Shown: positions 51,147-59,564 of the stretch, one piece after another
How the letters are laid out: the number at the start of each line of letters is the position of its first letter
Numbering within the stretch: position 1 is the stretch's first letter
Assembly (NCBI GenBank): GCA_021324115.1
Contig: JAJPJS010000008.1
Coordinates: 146,160-210,159 of the forward strand
Source of the DNA: Nitrososphaerota archaeon
Lineage (GTDB): Archaea; Thermoproteota; Nitrososphaeria; Conexivisphaerales; DTJL01
Direction: 5' to 3'
Length of the DNA: 64,000 nt
Position numbers and translations under genes: made by a program
The notes under the pieces: model-generated
What the model was told of the DNA's origin: nothing
The model's database searches: none
What the model saw: only the letters and a program-made list of their open reading frames with translations

Positions 51147-51995
51147 TCATCCTTTTCCGAAAGCAGTTTGGGACCCCGAACTCCAGGGTCCGTTTTTTTC
51201 CCTGAGCCAGGCGACCGCTTCGTCAACATCCCTGAAAGGGGAGGGGCTCTCCAGGGCAACTGCTAGTCTTGCAAGTTGGGGCTGCCTCAGACCCGAGCTT
51301 TCCAAGAGTTCAAAGTTTGTAAAAATGGATGCCGCCGGACCGTCTGCAACAATCCTTCCCCCCGACATAACGACCGTCCTTGGCTGGAGGGGCCAGAGGA
51401 ATTCTAGGTCATGTGATACAATCAAAACGGTTCTCTTATCCCTGATCAGTCTTCTGACCAGCTCCAGCAGTCTGACCTTGTTAAGATGGTCCTGTCCAAC
51501 TGTGGGCTCATCAAGGGCCAGCACGATAGGGTCCCAGGCGGTAACAAGTGCTATGCAGAGTCTTTTTTTCTCCCCCCCGCTCAGCGTAAGAGGCGCCCTG
51601 TCGGACATCTGTCCCAGCCCAAACGCATTCAGAGCCCGCGCCACACGTTCTTCGACCTCCGAAGGTGGAAATCCAAAATTCCTGAGGCCAAACGCGACTT
51701 CTTCCTTGACACTTTCAGAGAAGAGCTGATGGTCCGAGTTTTGAAACACAAGGCCTATCTGTTTTGAAAGTTCGGCCACACTGGATTCTGTGGTTGGTTT
51801 TCCCTTCACCCTTACCGTTCCCGTAACCGGTTTCAGGAGACCATTCATGTGCTTCAATAATGTCGTCTTACCAGCGCCGTTCCCTCCGACGATCGCGACG
51901 AGTTCGCCCTCATCCACCCTTAGGTTGACCTTCTCCAGCGCCAATACCTCATTGGGCATCTTGTACGACACATTCTCAAATTCTATCAGCGCCAA
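51147..51995 (-). CDS. ecfA: Energy-coupling factor transporter ATPase (second EcfA)
   Basis: A 282-residue ABC ATPase: Walker A VGGNGAGKTTLLKH, Q-loop VFQNSDHQLFS, signature LSGGEKKRLCIAL, Walker B IVLALDEPTVGQD and a switch His in IVSHDLEFL. The C-terminal extension is typical of EcfA. It partners with the other EcfA and EcfT to drive vitamin or metal uptake. It overlaps the first ATPase gene by 10 nt and abuts ecfT by 0 nt, so all are one operon. Confidence 0.92.
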   Translation of the reverse strand: MALIEFENVSYKMPNEVLALEKVNLRVDEGELVAIVGGNGAGKTTLLKHMNGLLKPVTGTVRVKGKPTTESSVAELSKQIGLVFQNSDHQLFSESVKEEVAFGLRNFGFPPSEVEERVARALNAFGLGQMSDRAPLTLSGGEKKRLCIALVTAWDPIVLALDEPTVGQDHLNKVRLLELVRRLIRDKRTVLIVSHDLEFLWPLQPRTVVMSGGRIVADGPAASIFTNFELLESSGLRQPQLARLAVALESPSPFRDVDEAVAWLREKNGPWSSGSQTAFGKG

Positions 51996-52825
51996 AGTCT
52001 GGGAACCTCCTTGACGAAGTCCTCCACATCGAGTGCAATGCCACCCGATTTGAGACCGAGCTTCCTCTGGACTTCAACCACTGGTGGAAGGGAAAGACCC
52101 ACTTCCTCGAGACCATCGCTCAACAGTACCTCCTGAGGAGTGCCCTGAATCCATATTGAACCATCCTTAACGACGATTATCTTCGAAGCAATAGTCGAGA
52201 CAAGCTCAAGCCGATGCTCCACGAGAATCACAGTCAAACCAAGTCTTTTATTCAGTTCTTTTGTCAGCCTGACAACTTCTAGGGCGGTGTGAGGGTCCAG
52301 AAGCGAGGTGGGTTCATCCAGCACCAGAATCGTTGGGTCCATGACGAGCGAACCGGCTATGGCTACCCTCTGCTTCTGACCGTCCGAGAGCTCGCTGGGT
52401 GACCTCTTTGCCAGGTCCCTTATTCCAAGAAGGTCCATCGCCCAATCCGTCTTCTCTCTTATCACCTTCGGGTCATATCCCATATTCTCAAGCCCGAAGG
52501 CTATATCTCTCTCCACTGTGAACATGAAGATCTGATTCTCCGGATTCTGGAAAAGGAACCCCACTTTCTTCGCCAGTTCATACGTCGGTGTTTCCTGAAC
52601 CGTCATCCCCTCCACCTTGACCGAACCCGAGTATTCTCCAGGATAGATGTGGGGGATCAGGCCGTTTATCGCCCTGAGTATAGTCGATTTTCCGCTTCCG
52701 CTCAGGCCCGCGAGTACAGCGACATCTCCTTCCCCGACGGTGAAGGTCACGTGGCTTGCCGCGGGCTTCGTCGAACCCGCATACGTGAAGGAGAAGTCAT
52801 TGAACTCCACGGCTACCCTTTCCAA
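51986..52825 (-). CDS. ecfA: Energy-coupling factor transporter ATPase (first EcfA)
   Basis: A 279-residue ABC ATPase with Walker A GLSGSGKST, VGFLFQNPENQIF (Q-loop), signature LSDGQKQRVAIAG (a Ser-Asp-Gly variant of the usual LSGGQ), Walker B TILVLDEPTSLLDP and a switch His in VEHRLEL. The start is placed at TTG 52,825 because a GGTGAT Shine-Dalgarno sequence lies 4 nt upstream and the TATA box at 52,870 predicts a start near 52,848; the longer frame from 52,861 would begin upstream of the transcript. It is first in the operon with the second EcfA and EcfT. Confidence 0.9.
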   Translation of the reverse strand: MERVAVEFNDFSFTYAGSTKPAASHVTFTVGEGDVAVLAGLSGSGKSTILRAINGLIPHIYPGEYSGSVKVEGMTVQETPTYELAKKVGFLFQNPENQIFMFTVERDIAFGLENMGYDPKVIREKTDWAMDLLGIRDLAKRSPSELSDGQKQRVAIAGSLVMDPTILVLDEPTSLLDPHTALEVVRLTKELNKRLGLTVILVEHRLELVSTIASKIIVVKDGSIWIQGTPQEVLLSDGLEEVGLSLPPVVEVQRKLGLKSGGIALDVEDFVKEVPRLWR

Positions 52826-52869
52826 CGATATCACCAATATTCGAGTAATTACAAGCCTCAATGCCGCGG

Positions 52870-52877
52870 TTTTAAAT
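52870..52877 (-). promoter_or_regulatory. TATA box of the ECF operon
   Basis: ATTTAAAA on the minus strand, predicting transcription start near 52,848 and a leader of about 22 nt before TTG 52,825. Confidence 0.5.
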
Positions 52878-52893
52878 GGTTTGGTGATAATCA

Positions 52894-52908
52894 GCTGAAT
52901 GCTTCAGC
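52894..52908. repeat. Inverted repeat GCTGAA-TGC-TTCAGC upstream of the ECF promoter
   Basis: Perfect 6-bp arms around a 3-nt centre, about 17 bp upstream of the TATA box. The position suits a regulator site for the ECF operon; alternatively it is a hairpin ending the exosome operon transcript (which ends at 53,074). Confidence 0.4.
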
Positions 52909-53073
52909 ATAATGATTGAGCTTCATAGGATGAGAAGAGGCACAACCATCACCATTGATATGTCGAACAGAAGTATCACTGGTGAGGAGAAGTAGGGTTC
53001 AGCATCCAGTTTGACCCTGCGCCGAAGACCTTGATTTGCGTTTTGTCGTGTTCAAACACACAATCAACTTGCT

Positions 53074-54117
53074 CTACTTGACGGGGACGACAGCTGTTTC
53101 ATCAGGACGATCCGCAGGATTCACGATAACCTTCATGGATGACCTCAACCCGTCTTCAACAACCTGGATGAACTTCTTGGTCGCCTCTTCGACCGAACCC
53201 GAAGTATTGAATGACCCTGCCGTGGGATGCCCACCGCCCGAACCGTGCAGCTCATCCGCCACCGCTTTACATATGCTGTTCCCGACATGCAATTTTGTAG
53301 ATGAATAAAACGACTGGCTCGCCCGCACGCTTCCTCTTATCTCTCCGTCGACATCCCCCAAGGCGGCTGCTAGGTCGCAACCCAAGTCCACCAGTGCCCT
53401 TGCCACGGAAGCATGATATGACCCGACCCTGGCGATGCCAACAATCCACTGGTCACATTTGTAGAATCCGGCCTTTCTAGCACCCTTGATTCTGGCTATC
53501 TGTTCAGAGGGTTCCCTCCTCATTCGGAGAATTGTACGGATTTCCTCCACGTCCACACCTAGCTTTATCAGCTCGGACATGCAAAGCAGGGTTCCTGACC
53601 TTGCAATGCTGAGGAATTGCGAATCGGCCATTATCCCCAGCGCCACCACGAATGCAGTCTCCCTGTCCACCTTCATCTTTGAATCGAGGAAAAGTCTGTA
53701 AGCCATTTCGCTGGCCGAAGACGATGACTCATCCACTATCGCCCTGTCCACGATCTTCTTCATGCTTGGGTCGAGCGGGTGGTGGTCCACCAGGAATTTC
53801 TTTCCCTTCTTTCTTCTTACAGAGGCAAGTTCATCTTCCAAGAGGTTGGAATGACCTGTGTCTGTGATGAAAACCACATCGTGAGGCATCTGCGGAATCG
53901 TCTCCTGAAAGGATTCCCCCAGTATCGCAAGGACCTTCTTCGACTGGGATGAAACTCCCTGGGGGGCCACAAGGTCGATCTTGGCCCTCCTGTTCAATTT
54001 CAGCATCAGTCTCTTTATGACTATCGCGGAGGCGACTCCATCCACATCAGCGTTCCTGTGTGTTATGATCAGCACTCGACGAGGCTTGAGTTTCCCCAGG
54101 ACTGTCATCAAATTCAA
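53074..54117 (-). CDS. DHH-family phosphoesterase
   Basis: A 347-residue DHH/DHHA1 protein. Motifs: THRNADVDGVASA (motif I), FITDTG, VDHHPLD (the DHH-like motif III) and the C-terminal DHHA1 GSGGGHPTAGSF. These are Mn2+-dependent enzymes that degrade nanoRNA, pAp or cyclic dinucleotides. A DHH protein at the end of the archaeal exosome superoperon suggests clearing of short RNA products left by the exosome; this is inference. It starts in overlap with prefoldin beta. Confidence 0.9.
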   Translation of the reverse strand: MNLMTVLGKLKPRRVLIITHRNADVDGVASAIVIKRLMLKLNRRAKIDLVAPQGVSSQSKKVLAILGESFQETIPQMPHDVVFITDTGHSNLLEDELASVRRKKGKKFLVDHHPLDPSMKKIVDRAIVDESSSSASEMAYRLFLDSKMKVDRETAFVVALGIMADSQFLSIARSGTLLCMSELIKLGVDVEEIRTILRMRREPSEQIARIKGARKAGFYKCDQWIVGIARVGSYHASVARALVDLGCDLAAALGDVDGEIRGSVRASQSFYSSTKLHVGNSICKAVADELHGSGGGHPTAGSFNTSGSVEEATKKFIQVVEDGLRSSMKVIVNPADRPDETAVVPVK

Positions 54118-54494
54118 CCCGGGGTGCCTTGGTTAGCCGATGGTTGCTTGGCTTTCAGAGATTCGGTAATCCTGTTCTGGAGCTCCTGCAGACTGGCCTG
54201 CAATCTCTGTTCCTGCTTCTCCAGCACCATCACTCGTGTGTTTGTAAGCTCCTTCTTCTCTTCCATTTCCTTAAGTAACGAGTCCCGGTCCACCTTTATC
54301 AGGACGGAACCTGCGATCTTGTAAGTGGGAGTTTCGTTTGTGGCCTTCTTCAGTTCGGTCAGCGCCCTTTCTGTATCACTCAACTCCGCCTGCAGCTGCT
54401 GTTTCTGCGCCATGACTGATTGCAGAGTCTGTCTCATCTGATCATACTTCGCCAGCTGCTCCTGAAGCCAGGGGGGAACAGAAGCATCGCTCAT
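54114..54494 (-). CDS. pfdB: Prefoldin subunit beta
   Basis: A 126-residue coiled-coil chaperone subunit. Two long helices (about residues 8-47 and 73-112) flank the beta hairpin with PTYKIAGSVLIKVDRDSLLKE, the prefoldin beta signature. It forms the hexameric prefoldin with the alpha subunit and hands unfolded proteins to the thermosome. It overlaps pcc1 (4 nt) and the DHH gene (4 nt) in the conserved archaeal order. Confidence 0.93.
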   Translation of the reverse strand: MSDASVPPWLQEQLAKYDQMRQTLQSVMAQKQQLQAELSDTERALTELKKATNETPTYKIAGSVLIKVDRDSLLKEMEEKKELTNTRVMVLEKQEQRLQASLQELQNRITESLKAKQPSANQGTPG

Positions 54495-54721
54495 TGTATA
54501 TCTATCACTCGTATGCTGTCAAATGCTGCCTTTAAAACTCTTAGATGGGAATTCAAAGCCGCCCTTGCACTCTGGATTGACATACCTTCCGCGGTTATGA
54601 ATAACCCGTCATGCGTAACTTCCAGCTTTCCTTCCTTCTTGACTTCGGGTTCCATAGCCTTCGCCAGTGCGGAAGCCATTCTCTCCGAAACCGGTAGGAA
54701 TATGCTGAGGCTGACCTTCAC
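54491..54721 (-). CDS. pcc1: KEOPS complex subunit Pcc1
   Basis: A 76-residue Pcc1-type protein: VSLSIFLPVSERMASALAKAMEPE, then a strand with LEVTHDGLFITAEG and the helix SIQSARAALNSHLRVLKAAFDSI. It acts with Kae1 and Bud32 in N6-threonylcarbamoyl-adenosine formation on tRNA. The start is placed at GTG 54,721, 4 nt after the eL43 stop; the open frame extends into eL43 but those residues do not belong to the family. Order eL43-pcc1-pfdB is conserved in archaea. Confidence 0.85.
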   Translation of the reverse strand: MKVSLSIFLPVSERMASALAKAMEPEVKKEGKLEVTHDGLFITAEGMSIQSARAALNSHLRVLKAAFDSIRVIDIQ

Positions 54722-54725
54722 ATTT

Positions 54726-54938
54726 TCAGGCGAAGGTGTACGCGCCACTCGCCACCGTGTAGCCACACTTACCACATTTCCAGACCCCAACTGCAGACCT
54801 TGAAAACCTTCTTGACCCGCAGGAGGGACAGTTTCTCTTCGCCTTGAGCTCCCTGTAGATCCTCGTGTACCGCTTCCTTACGGTAGCACCATACTTCGCA
54901 CCCAGTCCGCTCAACGACTGCTTATTTTTTCTTGGCAC
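54726..54938 (-). CDS. rpl37ae: Ribosomal protein eL43 (L37Ae)
   Basis: A 70-residue zinc-ribbon ribosomal protein with Cys37-x2-Cys40 and Cys55-x2-Cys58, LGAKYGATVRKRY at the N terminus and VWKCGKCGYTVASGAYT at the C terminus. It starts at GTG overlapping the Rrp42 gene by 17 nt. Family length and motifs are exact. Confidence 0.95.
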   Translation of the reverse strand: MPRKNKQSLSGLGAKYGATVRKRYTRIYRELKAKRNCPSCGSRRFSRSAVGVWKCGKCGYTVASGAYTFA

Positions 54939-55755
54939 CTTCGATTGCCTCCTTCAGGATCGCCCTGTTCTCCTTGGCCTTCGCCCTGGCAACTTCCATC
55001 TGTTTTAAGATTTCCTCAGGAGTGAATCCAAATGTCCCACCCTTCTGCATCGCACAGAGCTCGTTGTTGGAATTGAATGTAAGTGTAAGTCTGGCGTCCA
55101 TCACGGCCTCTTCGACCCAGTCAGGGTCCACCACAAGTGCCCTTCCTATCTTTGCCGTCGTCACAGATGAAGGGATGGTCTTCGGTTTCAGGGGAACCCT
55201 CTTTTCGGAGAACACAACCTGATCGCCCTTTAGAGTTGCCTTTCTGTACTTCGTAGTTGCAAGTGCTACCACTGCTGCGTACGAAACTGCATCGAAAAGA
55301 TTACCATCCACATCCAGCACCGTTACGTCCACAAATACTGAATATACCTTCTTGCCCTTCTCCAGAACGAGCGATTCCATATCCACCATGTGAGACTCCC
55401 TTATGCCCCTGTCCACCACCCTACTCAGTTCTATCGTGCTTTCATCCGGAGGGCCGGGTTCTTCGTAGGGGGATGCTATCGGCAGTATGTCAGCATTTAC
55501 AGTCAGGATTCCTTCATCGGGGGTATCCGGAAAGGGTGTTCCCACCAGCACCTTTACCCCCACCAGTGCCTTTGTGTTCCCTATCTGGACAAGGGCCGAG
55601 CCGTCCGCCTTCACAATCGGACCCACCTCTATCTTGATCTTCCTGTACTCATCCATCTTCCTACCATCCAGCCTAACCCCTGTTTCGAGGGTCCTGAACA
55701 CCTGTTCACGCCTGATACTGTCTACAAATTCATGCTTCCTTTCTTCTGCGGACAA
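54922..55755 (-). CDS. rrp42: Exosome subunit Rrp42 (non-catalytic RNase PH-like)
   Basis: A 277-residue RNase PH-fold protein: RLDGRKMDEYRKIKIE at the start, GNTKALVGVKV, and the C-terminal EAIEGAKKK. It lacks the catalytic Asp pair but forms the hexameric exosome ring with Rrp41 and supports RNA binding. TTG start directly after the Rrp41 stop (TGATTG). Confidence 0.93.
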   Translation of the reverse strand: MSAEERKHEFVDSIRREQVFRTLETGVRLDGRKMDEYRKIKIEVGPIVKADGSALVQIGNTKALVGVKVLVGTPFPDTPDEGILTVNADILPIASPYEEPGPPDESTIELSRVVDRGIRESHMVDMESLVLEKGKKVYSVFVDVTVLDVDGNLFDAVSYAAVVALATTKYRKATLKGDQVVFSEKRVPLKPKTIPSSVTTAKIGRALVVDPDWVEEAVMDARLTLTFNSNNELCAMQKGGTFGFTPEEILKQMEVARAKAKENRAILKEAIEGAKKK

Positions 55756-56484
55756 TCAGTTCCCCTCCTTTTCGTTCTTTCTACCCACAAAACCTTCAAG
55801 AAGAGCATCCCTCACAATTTCGTACACATATCTACCCTTTTCCAGCGCAAGTTTGAATGCCTTCTCAAACTCATCTTTGGTCAGCGCACCATCGCTTTGC
55901 AGCAGGGTGATAAGGTTGAGATTTGGCATGAAGGCGACAGGGAGGTCCACCTGCCCCTCCTTGTCCTCCGTATCGCTGACATCAGCAACTATCTTGTCCT
56001 GAACCTTTCCAACCGCACACCCAACCACCAGGTCCCTCATGGGTATCCCGGCGTCGGCAAGGGCTGCTGAGGCTGCCGTTATGCTCGCAATTCTAGAACT
56101 GCCGTCGGATTGCAACACTTCAACATAAACCTCTATGGCAGTTCGGGGGAAATCCTCAAGCACTATGGCTGGCGAAAGAGCCTCCCTGATGATCTTCGAA
56201 AGCTCTATCTCCCTCCTTGAAGGCTGCGGAGGCTTCCTGTCGTCCACGGAAAAGGGTGCCATGTGGTACCTGCACTTCAGCAGGGCCCTGTCGGGAAGGG
56301 CCATGTGCTTGGGGTGACATTCTTTCGGGCCGTACACCCCGGCCATTATCTTGTTTCTGCCCCACTCTATGTAGGCCGAGCCATCGGCATTCTTCAGCAC
56401 GCCCACCGTCAGCTTGATGGGCCTCAGTTCATCCAGCTTCCTGCCATCCAGTCGCAGGTTCTTCTTACTGATTAATTGGGTCAT
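55756..56484 (-). CDS. rrp41: Exosome catalytic subunit Rrp41
   Basis: A 242-residue RNase PH-like 3'-5' phosphorolytic exoribonuclease: LRLDGRKLDELRPIKL, the phosphate-binding SSRIASITAASAALADAG, and the acidic active-site segment VADVSDTEDKEGQVDLPVAFM. It degrades RNA with phosphate and can add heteropolymeric tails. It sits between Rrp4 and Rrp42 in the standard order. Confidence 0.95.
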   Translation of the reverse strand: MTQLISKKNLRLDGRKLDELRPIKLTVGVLKNADGSAYIEWGRNKIMAGVYGPKECHPKHMALPDRALLKCRYHMAPFSVDDRKPPQPSRREIELSKIIREALSPAIVLEDFPRTAIEVYVEVLQSDGSSRIASITAASAALADAGIPMRDLVVGCAVGKVQDKIVADVSDTEDKEGQVDLPVAFMPNLNLITLLQSDGALTKDEFEKAFKLALEKGRYVYEIVRDALLEGFVGRKNEKEGN

Positions 56485-56488
56485 CTAA

Positions 56489-57232
56489 CTACTCACTTTC
56501 ACCGCTATTGAAATCATCCGATTGAGGTGGACCTTCCTGGGGCTTCCTTACAACTCTTCCGGTTTCCTTTGACAGAAAGTTCTGCACGCTGACTGACAGC
56601 CCGGCTAGGTGGGCCTGAGTTTCAACCATTTCAATGGCTTTCACCGCCAGAGGTATCCTGCTCGGCTCTCCGTTGATCACAATTATACCATTCTGGCCGA
56701 TCGTAATTCTGGTGCCAGTGGCCTCCTCTATCATCTTCGACATCGAGCCCCTTCTACCGATCAAACGTGGCACCTTGACAGGTGATATCTTCATCAGGTA
56801 TCCACCGTTGACTCTGCCCAGCTTTGGGCCTGCCACAGTTAGCATCGGGTCTTTGGACCTGTCATACGCCGCCACCCGTGCTATGATCACATCGCCTATG
56901 TCGAACTTGCTGCTCAGGTCTTCGGATTCCGGAGAGTATCTCTTACCGAAAACATCTGTGGCGGTAAGAAATGCGGGAAAGAACGAGTTTATGTCCACAG
57001 ACCAGGCGAAGGCGTTCAGGTCGATTACCACGCCCACCACCAGGTCGTCCGGCCTGGGCACATATCTCCCTGCTAGGGGGATCACCCTCACATTTCTTCC
57101 TTCTATCTCTGAAAGTCCCACCTTCAGAGAATGCAGCCCATCATCCATCTGGTACGTGTTGGGCGCTGGTGGGTAATTGCCCTTCACGATAAGGTCCCCG
57201 GGTAGGACAAATTTTCTTAATACCTTTGCCAT
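56489..57232 (-). CDS. rrp4: Exosome RNA-binding cap subunit Rrp4
   Basis: A 247-residue cap protein: N-terminal domain (VLPGDLIVKGNYPPAPNTY), an S1 domain (VVGVVIDLNAFAWSVDINS) and a KH domain with the PRLIGRRGSMSKMIEE loop in place of GxxG. It binds substrates and threads RNA into the Rrp41-Rrp42 ring. The ATG at 57,232 is used; a TTG at 57,241 would add three residues. It follows SBDS by only 9 nt. Confidence 0.93.
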   Translation of the reverse strand: MAKVLRKFVLPGDLIVKGNYPPAPNTYQMDDGLHSLKVGLSEIEGRNVRVIPLAGRYVPRPDDLVVGVVIDLNAFAWSVDINSFFPAFLTATDVFGKRYSPESEDLSSKFDIGDVIIARVAAYDRSKDPMLTVAGPKLGRVNGGYLMKISPVKVPRLIGRRGSMSKMIEEATGTRITIGQNGIIVINGEPSRIPLAVKAIEMVETQAHLAGLSVSVQNFLSKETGRVVRKPQEGPPQSDDFNSGESE

Positions 57233-57241
57233 CTCAATCAA

Positions 57242-57919
57242 TCACTCCAACGGTGTAGCCTGTGCATTGCCCTTCGTAGCCGAGCCAAGCCTATCGAGCA
57301 GTGTCCGCTGCATCGCTATGGGAAGCTCAATGACTGCATTAAGCCCCCCATCCTCTCTCCATTCCTCCTTTGATACATTCCCAAACTGTTTCAGAATTCC
57401 AAGTACCTGGGGTGCAAAGGATGCATCTGCCCTGACGGCAAGCTTGACGTTACCTGTCTTCAAAGGAAGTATAACCCTGAGCTCATCAATCACCTTCTTC
57501 GCCTGCTCCTCTGCAGGCTTGAATGGGTCTATCGCCAGTCTTATCTGAAGCATTGCCTGCTCTATCCTCAATGGAGGGTGGGGAAGATTTGTTTTCGGGT
57601 CCACGTAGTTCTTTGCAATTAGTGTAACGATCTGCTTTTTCTTATCTTCGACCATCCTATGACGCTGTTCTGTTGTAAGTTGCAGCTCCCCCCTCCTCAA
57701 AATCATCTCTGCGACCTGGGCTAGGTTATCAGTGTGAAACGCCTTCTTCAATTTTTCACTTGACGCCCTATCTCCCTTTGACGAATCTGTGTAGATCTCG
57801 TCAGCGGCCAGCACCTGGCTCATTTCGAGCTTCTTTCCCTGCTTGAAATTGAGGGCCGCGTCGGCCTTGACGAGGATCTCGAATTTATCCCCGCCCACCG
57901 TCAAACGGACGGTGGTCAT
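57242..57919 (-). CDS. Ribosome maturation protein SBDS homologue (Sdo1)
   Basis: A 225-residue SBDS protein with the N-terminal FYSH-type domain (GDKFEILVKADAALNFKQG, FHTDNLAQVAEMILRRGE), the central helical domain (TEQRHRMVEDKKKQIVTLIAKNYVDPKT) and the C-terminal ferredoxin-like domain. It helps remove aIF6 and monitors 60S-type subunit maturation. The ATG at 57,919 is preceded by a GAGTGA Shine-Dalgarno-like sequence; a TTG at 57,931 would add four residues. It heads the exosome operon. Confidence 0.92.
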   Translation of the reverse strand: MTTVRLTVGGDKFEILVKADAALNFKQGKKLEMSQVLAADEIYTDSSKGDRASSEKLKKAFHTDNLAQVAEMILRRGELQLTTEQRHRMVEDKKKQIVTLIAKNYVDPKTNLPHPPLRIEQAMLQIRLAIDPFKPAEEQAKKVIDELRVILPLKTGNVKLAVRADASFAPQVLGILKQFGNVSKEEWREDGGLNAVIELPIAMQRTLLDRLGSATKGNAQATPLE

Positions 57920-57969
57920 CTTTTCACTCAAATTTGCCTACTCGCTTGTAGGCTCTCTTTTGTAGGGTG

Positions 57970-57977
57970 TTATAAAT
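57970..57977 (-). promoter_or_regulatory. TATA box of the SBDS-exosome operon
   Basis: ATTTATAA on the minus strand, predicting start near 57,947 and a 15-28 nt leader. Eight further genes (to 53,074) follow without internal gaps, so they probably form one transcript. Confidence 0.6.
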
Positions 57978-58066
57978 GATACCTTAACCGTTGAGACAAG
58001 AAAAAGGCAAAGAGAAGGGAACATAGGTTTCAACGCTGTCAGTCTCGGTTCGTACCTGGCATCAAC

Positions 58067-58708
58067 TCAAGAATTCCTCCTTTTGCCCAAACCGAAAAAA
58101 CCGCGTCTTGCCCAAGCAACCACAAGAGCCCCCCACCAGAGGTCAGTCCTAACGTATGTATGCGCGACACTCAGCTCGTCGAAGATGGGAAGAGCGGAGA
58201 CAAGGAAGAAGCCTGAGGAGATCAAAAAATTTGTGGCCTGCAGTTTCACCTTCCTGAGCATATCTTTGGGGACAAGCTTTTTCTCTTCGTCTGCCAAAGT
58301 GAGTGAAAATATTCCCAAGATGGCCATCATACCGCAGATATCCAGTCCATACAGAGCAGAAGTGGTAACGAACAGCTGAAAGCTCGGCGACGTTGGAGAC
58401 AGATTGACGCGTAGTAGATTGAACAGAAACGGCTCAATGGATACGGCAAATAGCATCGCAACATTAAGGGCCAGCGTCCTTCTGTTTTCCAGCGGAAGCA
58501 CGGAAGTTACGCTCGTATAGTTCAACCAGACTGAAATCAGAATTATGAAATTAAAAGCAAATGTGATGATATCATTTTCGAGCGCTGACGGTGTGGCAGG
58601 TGGGTTTCCCACAAGTATGATCGCGCCGATGGACAGAGCCAAACCAAAAACTAGGTCGGCAAGAGATTCTATCCTCGGCCGGGGCCTTTGGGTTGGATGT
58701 TCTTCCAT
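58067..58708 (-). CDS. TMEM175-like (DUF1211) potassium channel family protein
   Basis: A 213-residue polytopic protein with about six helices. It opens with RIESLADLVFGLALSIGAII, which fits the R-(I/L)-E-x-F-x-D-x-V-F-x-(I/L)-A-(I/L) first-helix signature of TMEM175/DUF1211 channels, although the conserved Phe-Ser-Asp is here Leu-Ala-Asp. A second pore-like repeat is less clear. It would conduct K+ if functional. The gene is transcribed from its own TATA-like element (58,741-58,746 on the minus strand), apparently leaderless, between the PH-like gene and the SBDS operon. Confidence 0.6.
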   Translation of the reverse strand: MEEHPTQRPRPRIESLADLVFGLALSIGAIILVGNPPATPSALENDIITFAFNFIILISVWLNYTSVTSVLPLENRRTLALNVAMLFAVSIEPFLFNLLRVNLSPTSPSFQLFVTTSALYGLDICGMMAILGIFSLTLADEEKKLVPKDMLRKVKLQATNFLISSGFFLVSALPIFDELSVAHTYVRTDLWWGALVVAWARRGFFGLGKRRNS

Positions 58709-58787
58709 CGGGACGGATGTAAGGTATCACACGACATTACTTAAATGATGATCTTGGCATTCAATCCAGACAACATTCTATCCTAAC

Positions 58788-59519
58788 TCAGCTAGAAAGA
58801 TCGTAGTCCCCAAGGGGTGACTTCCTTTTATAATATGTTCCACCATCCTTCAAAGAGACCTTTTCGACCAGTCCTTCGGCAACCAGTTCGTTGCAGGCAG
58901 ATTCAACATCATCTGGAGACAGGTCAAGACCAAAGGCCGTCTCCACCTCGTCCTCGATCGTAAAAAGCCCCTTCTCCTGCATATCCCCAAGGACCGAAAA
59001 TATCTTCCCTTTCAGTGTACTCAAGGGAGGTTCATCAGGGAGCGCAACAGGTTTGATTTCACCCGATTTCAGCTTCAAAATGGCTTCAGCCCAGTCATTC
59101 AGATTCTTCTTTCTGCTTCCGGTTATCTCTTGAACGAACTCTGTCTGGTTCGTCTTTCCATCTTCTCCCTTCCACACTACAATGAGTCTCGGGTTCTCTA
59201 TACCACCCCTTACGCCTTCAATTTTAACCAAAGATCCAAGCGGAACATCGATGTCCAAGCCTTCCTTTGGTATTCCCCCCTCGATATCGGAATATACGAT
59301 AGACTTACCTCTCCTTCCCTGAAATTCAGGAAGGTCTTCCTGCCTGTTTCCTATAAGGAAAACGATTCTTCTGCTGGTGAGCAAAAGAGTTCCTTGCGCA
59401 TCCCTTCCAACATGAAACACTTCTTCAAGAGCATACTTCGCACCAACCTTTCTGTTCAGAACTCCCTGTTCCTCTGCCAGAAGCAGCTCTGCATCATCTT
59501 TGATGCTGGACCCTGACAC
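58788..59519 (-). CDS. GRAM/PH-like domain protein with C-terminal winged helix
   Basis: A 243-residue soluble protein. Residues about 35-130 look like a GRAM/PH-type beta domain (GTLLLTSRRIVFLIGN, DVPLGSLVKIEGV, NPRLIVVW). Residues 165-235 form a winged-helix-like domain (LKGKIFSVLGDMQEKGLFT, SPDDVESACNELVAEGLVEKV). The pairing suggests a sensor coupled to nucleic-acid or protein binding. It is directly downstream of the proteasome alpha gene (45-nt gap) but has its own promoter. I do not recognise a named family. Confidence 0.6.
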   Translation of the reverse strand: MSGSSIKDDAELLLAEEQGVLNRKVGAKYALEEVFHVGRDAQGTLLLTSRRIVFLIGNRQEDLPEFQGRRGKSIVYSDIEGGIPKEGLDIDVPLGSLVKIEGVRGGIENPRLIVVWKGEDGKTNQTEFVQEITGSRKKNLNDWAEAILKLKSGEIKPVALPDEPPLSTLKGKIFSVLGDMQEKGLFTIEDEVETAFGLDLSPDDVESACNELVAEGLVEKVSLKDGGTYYKRKSPLGDYDLSS

Positions 59520-59542
59520 AGAAGACTGCCGGGAAAAATGGC

Positions 59543-59549
59543 TTTATAG
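59543..59549 (-). promoter_or_regulatory. TATA box of the GRAM/PH-like gene
   Basis: CTATAAA on the minus strand is centred 27 nt before GTG 59,519, so the mRNA is leaderless. It overlaps the last bases before the psmA stop. Confidence 0.55.
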
Positions 59550-59564
59550 AGATTCTGAATAAAT

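Noticed and set aside
55257-56070. Plus-strand frames of 126, 226 and 171 codons over the exosome genes
   Set aside because: They are shadows of rrp41 and rrp42, which match their families along their full length.
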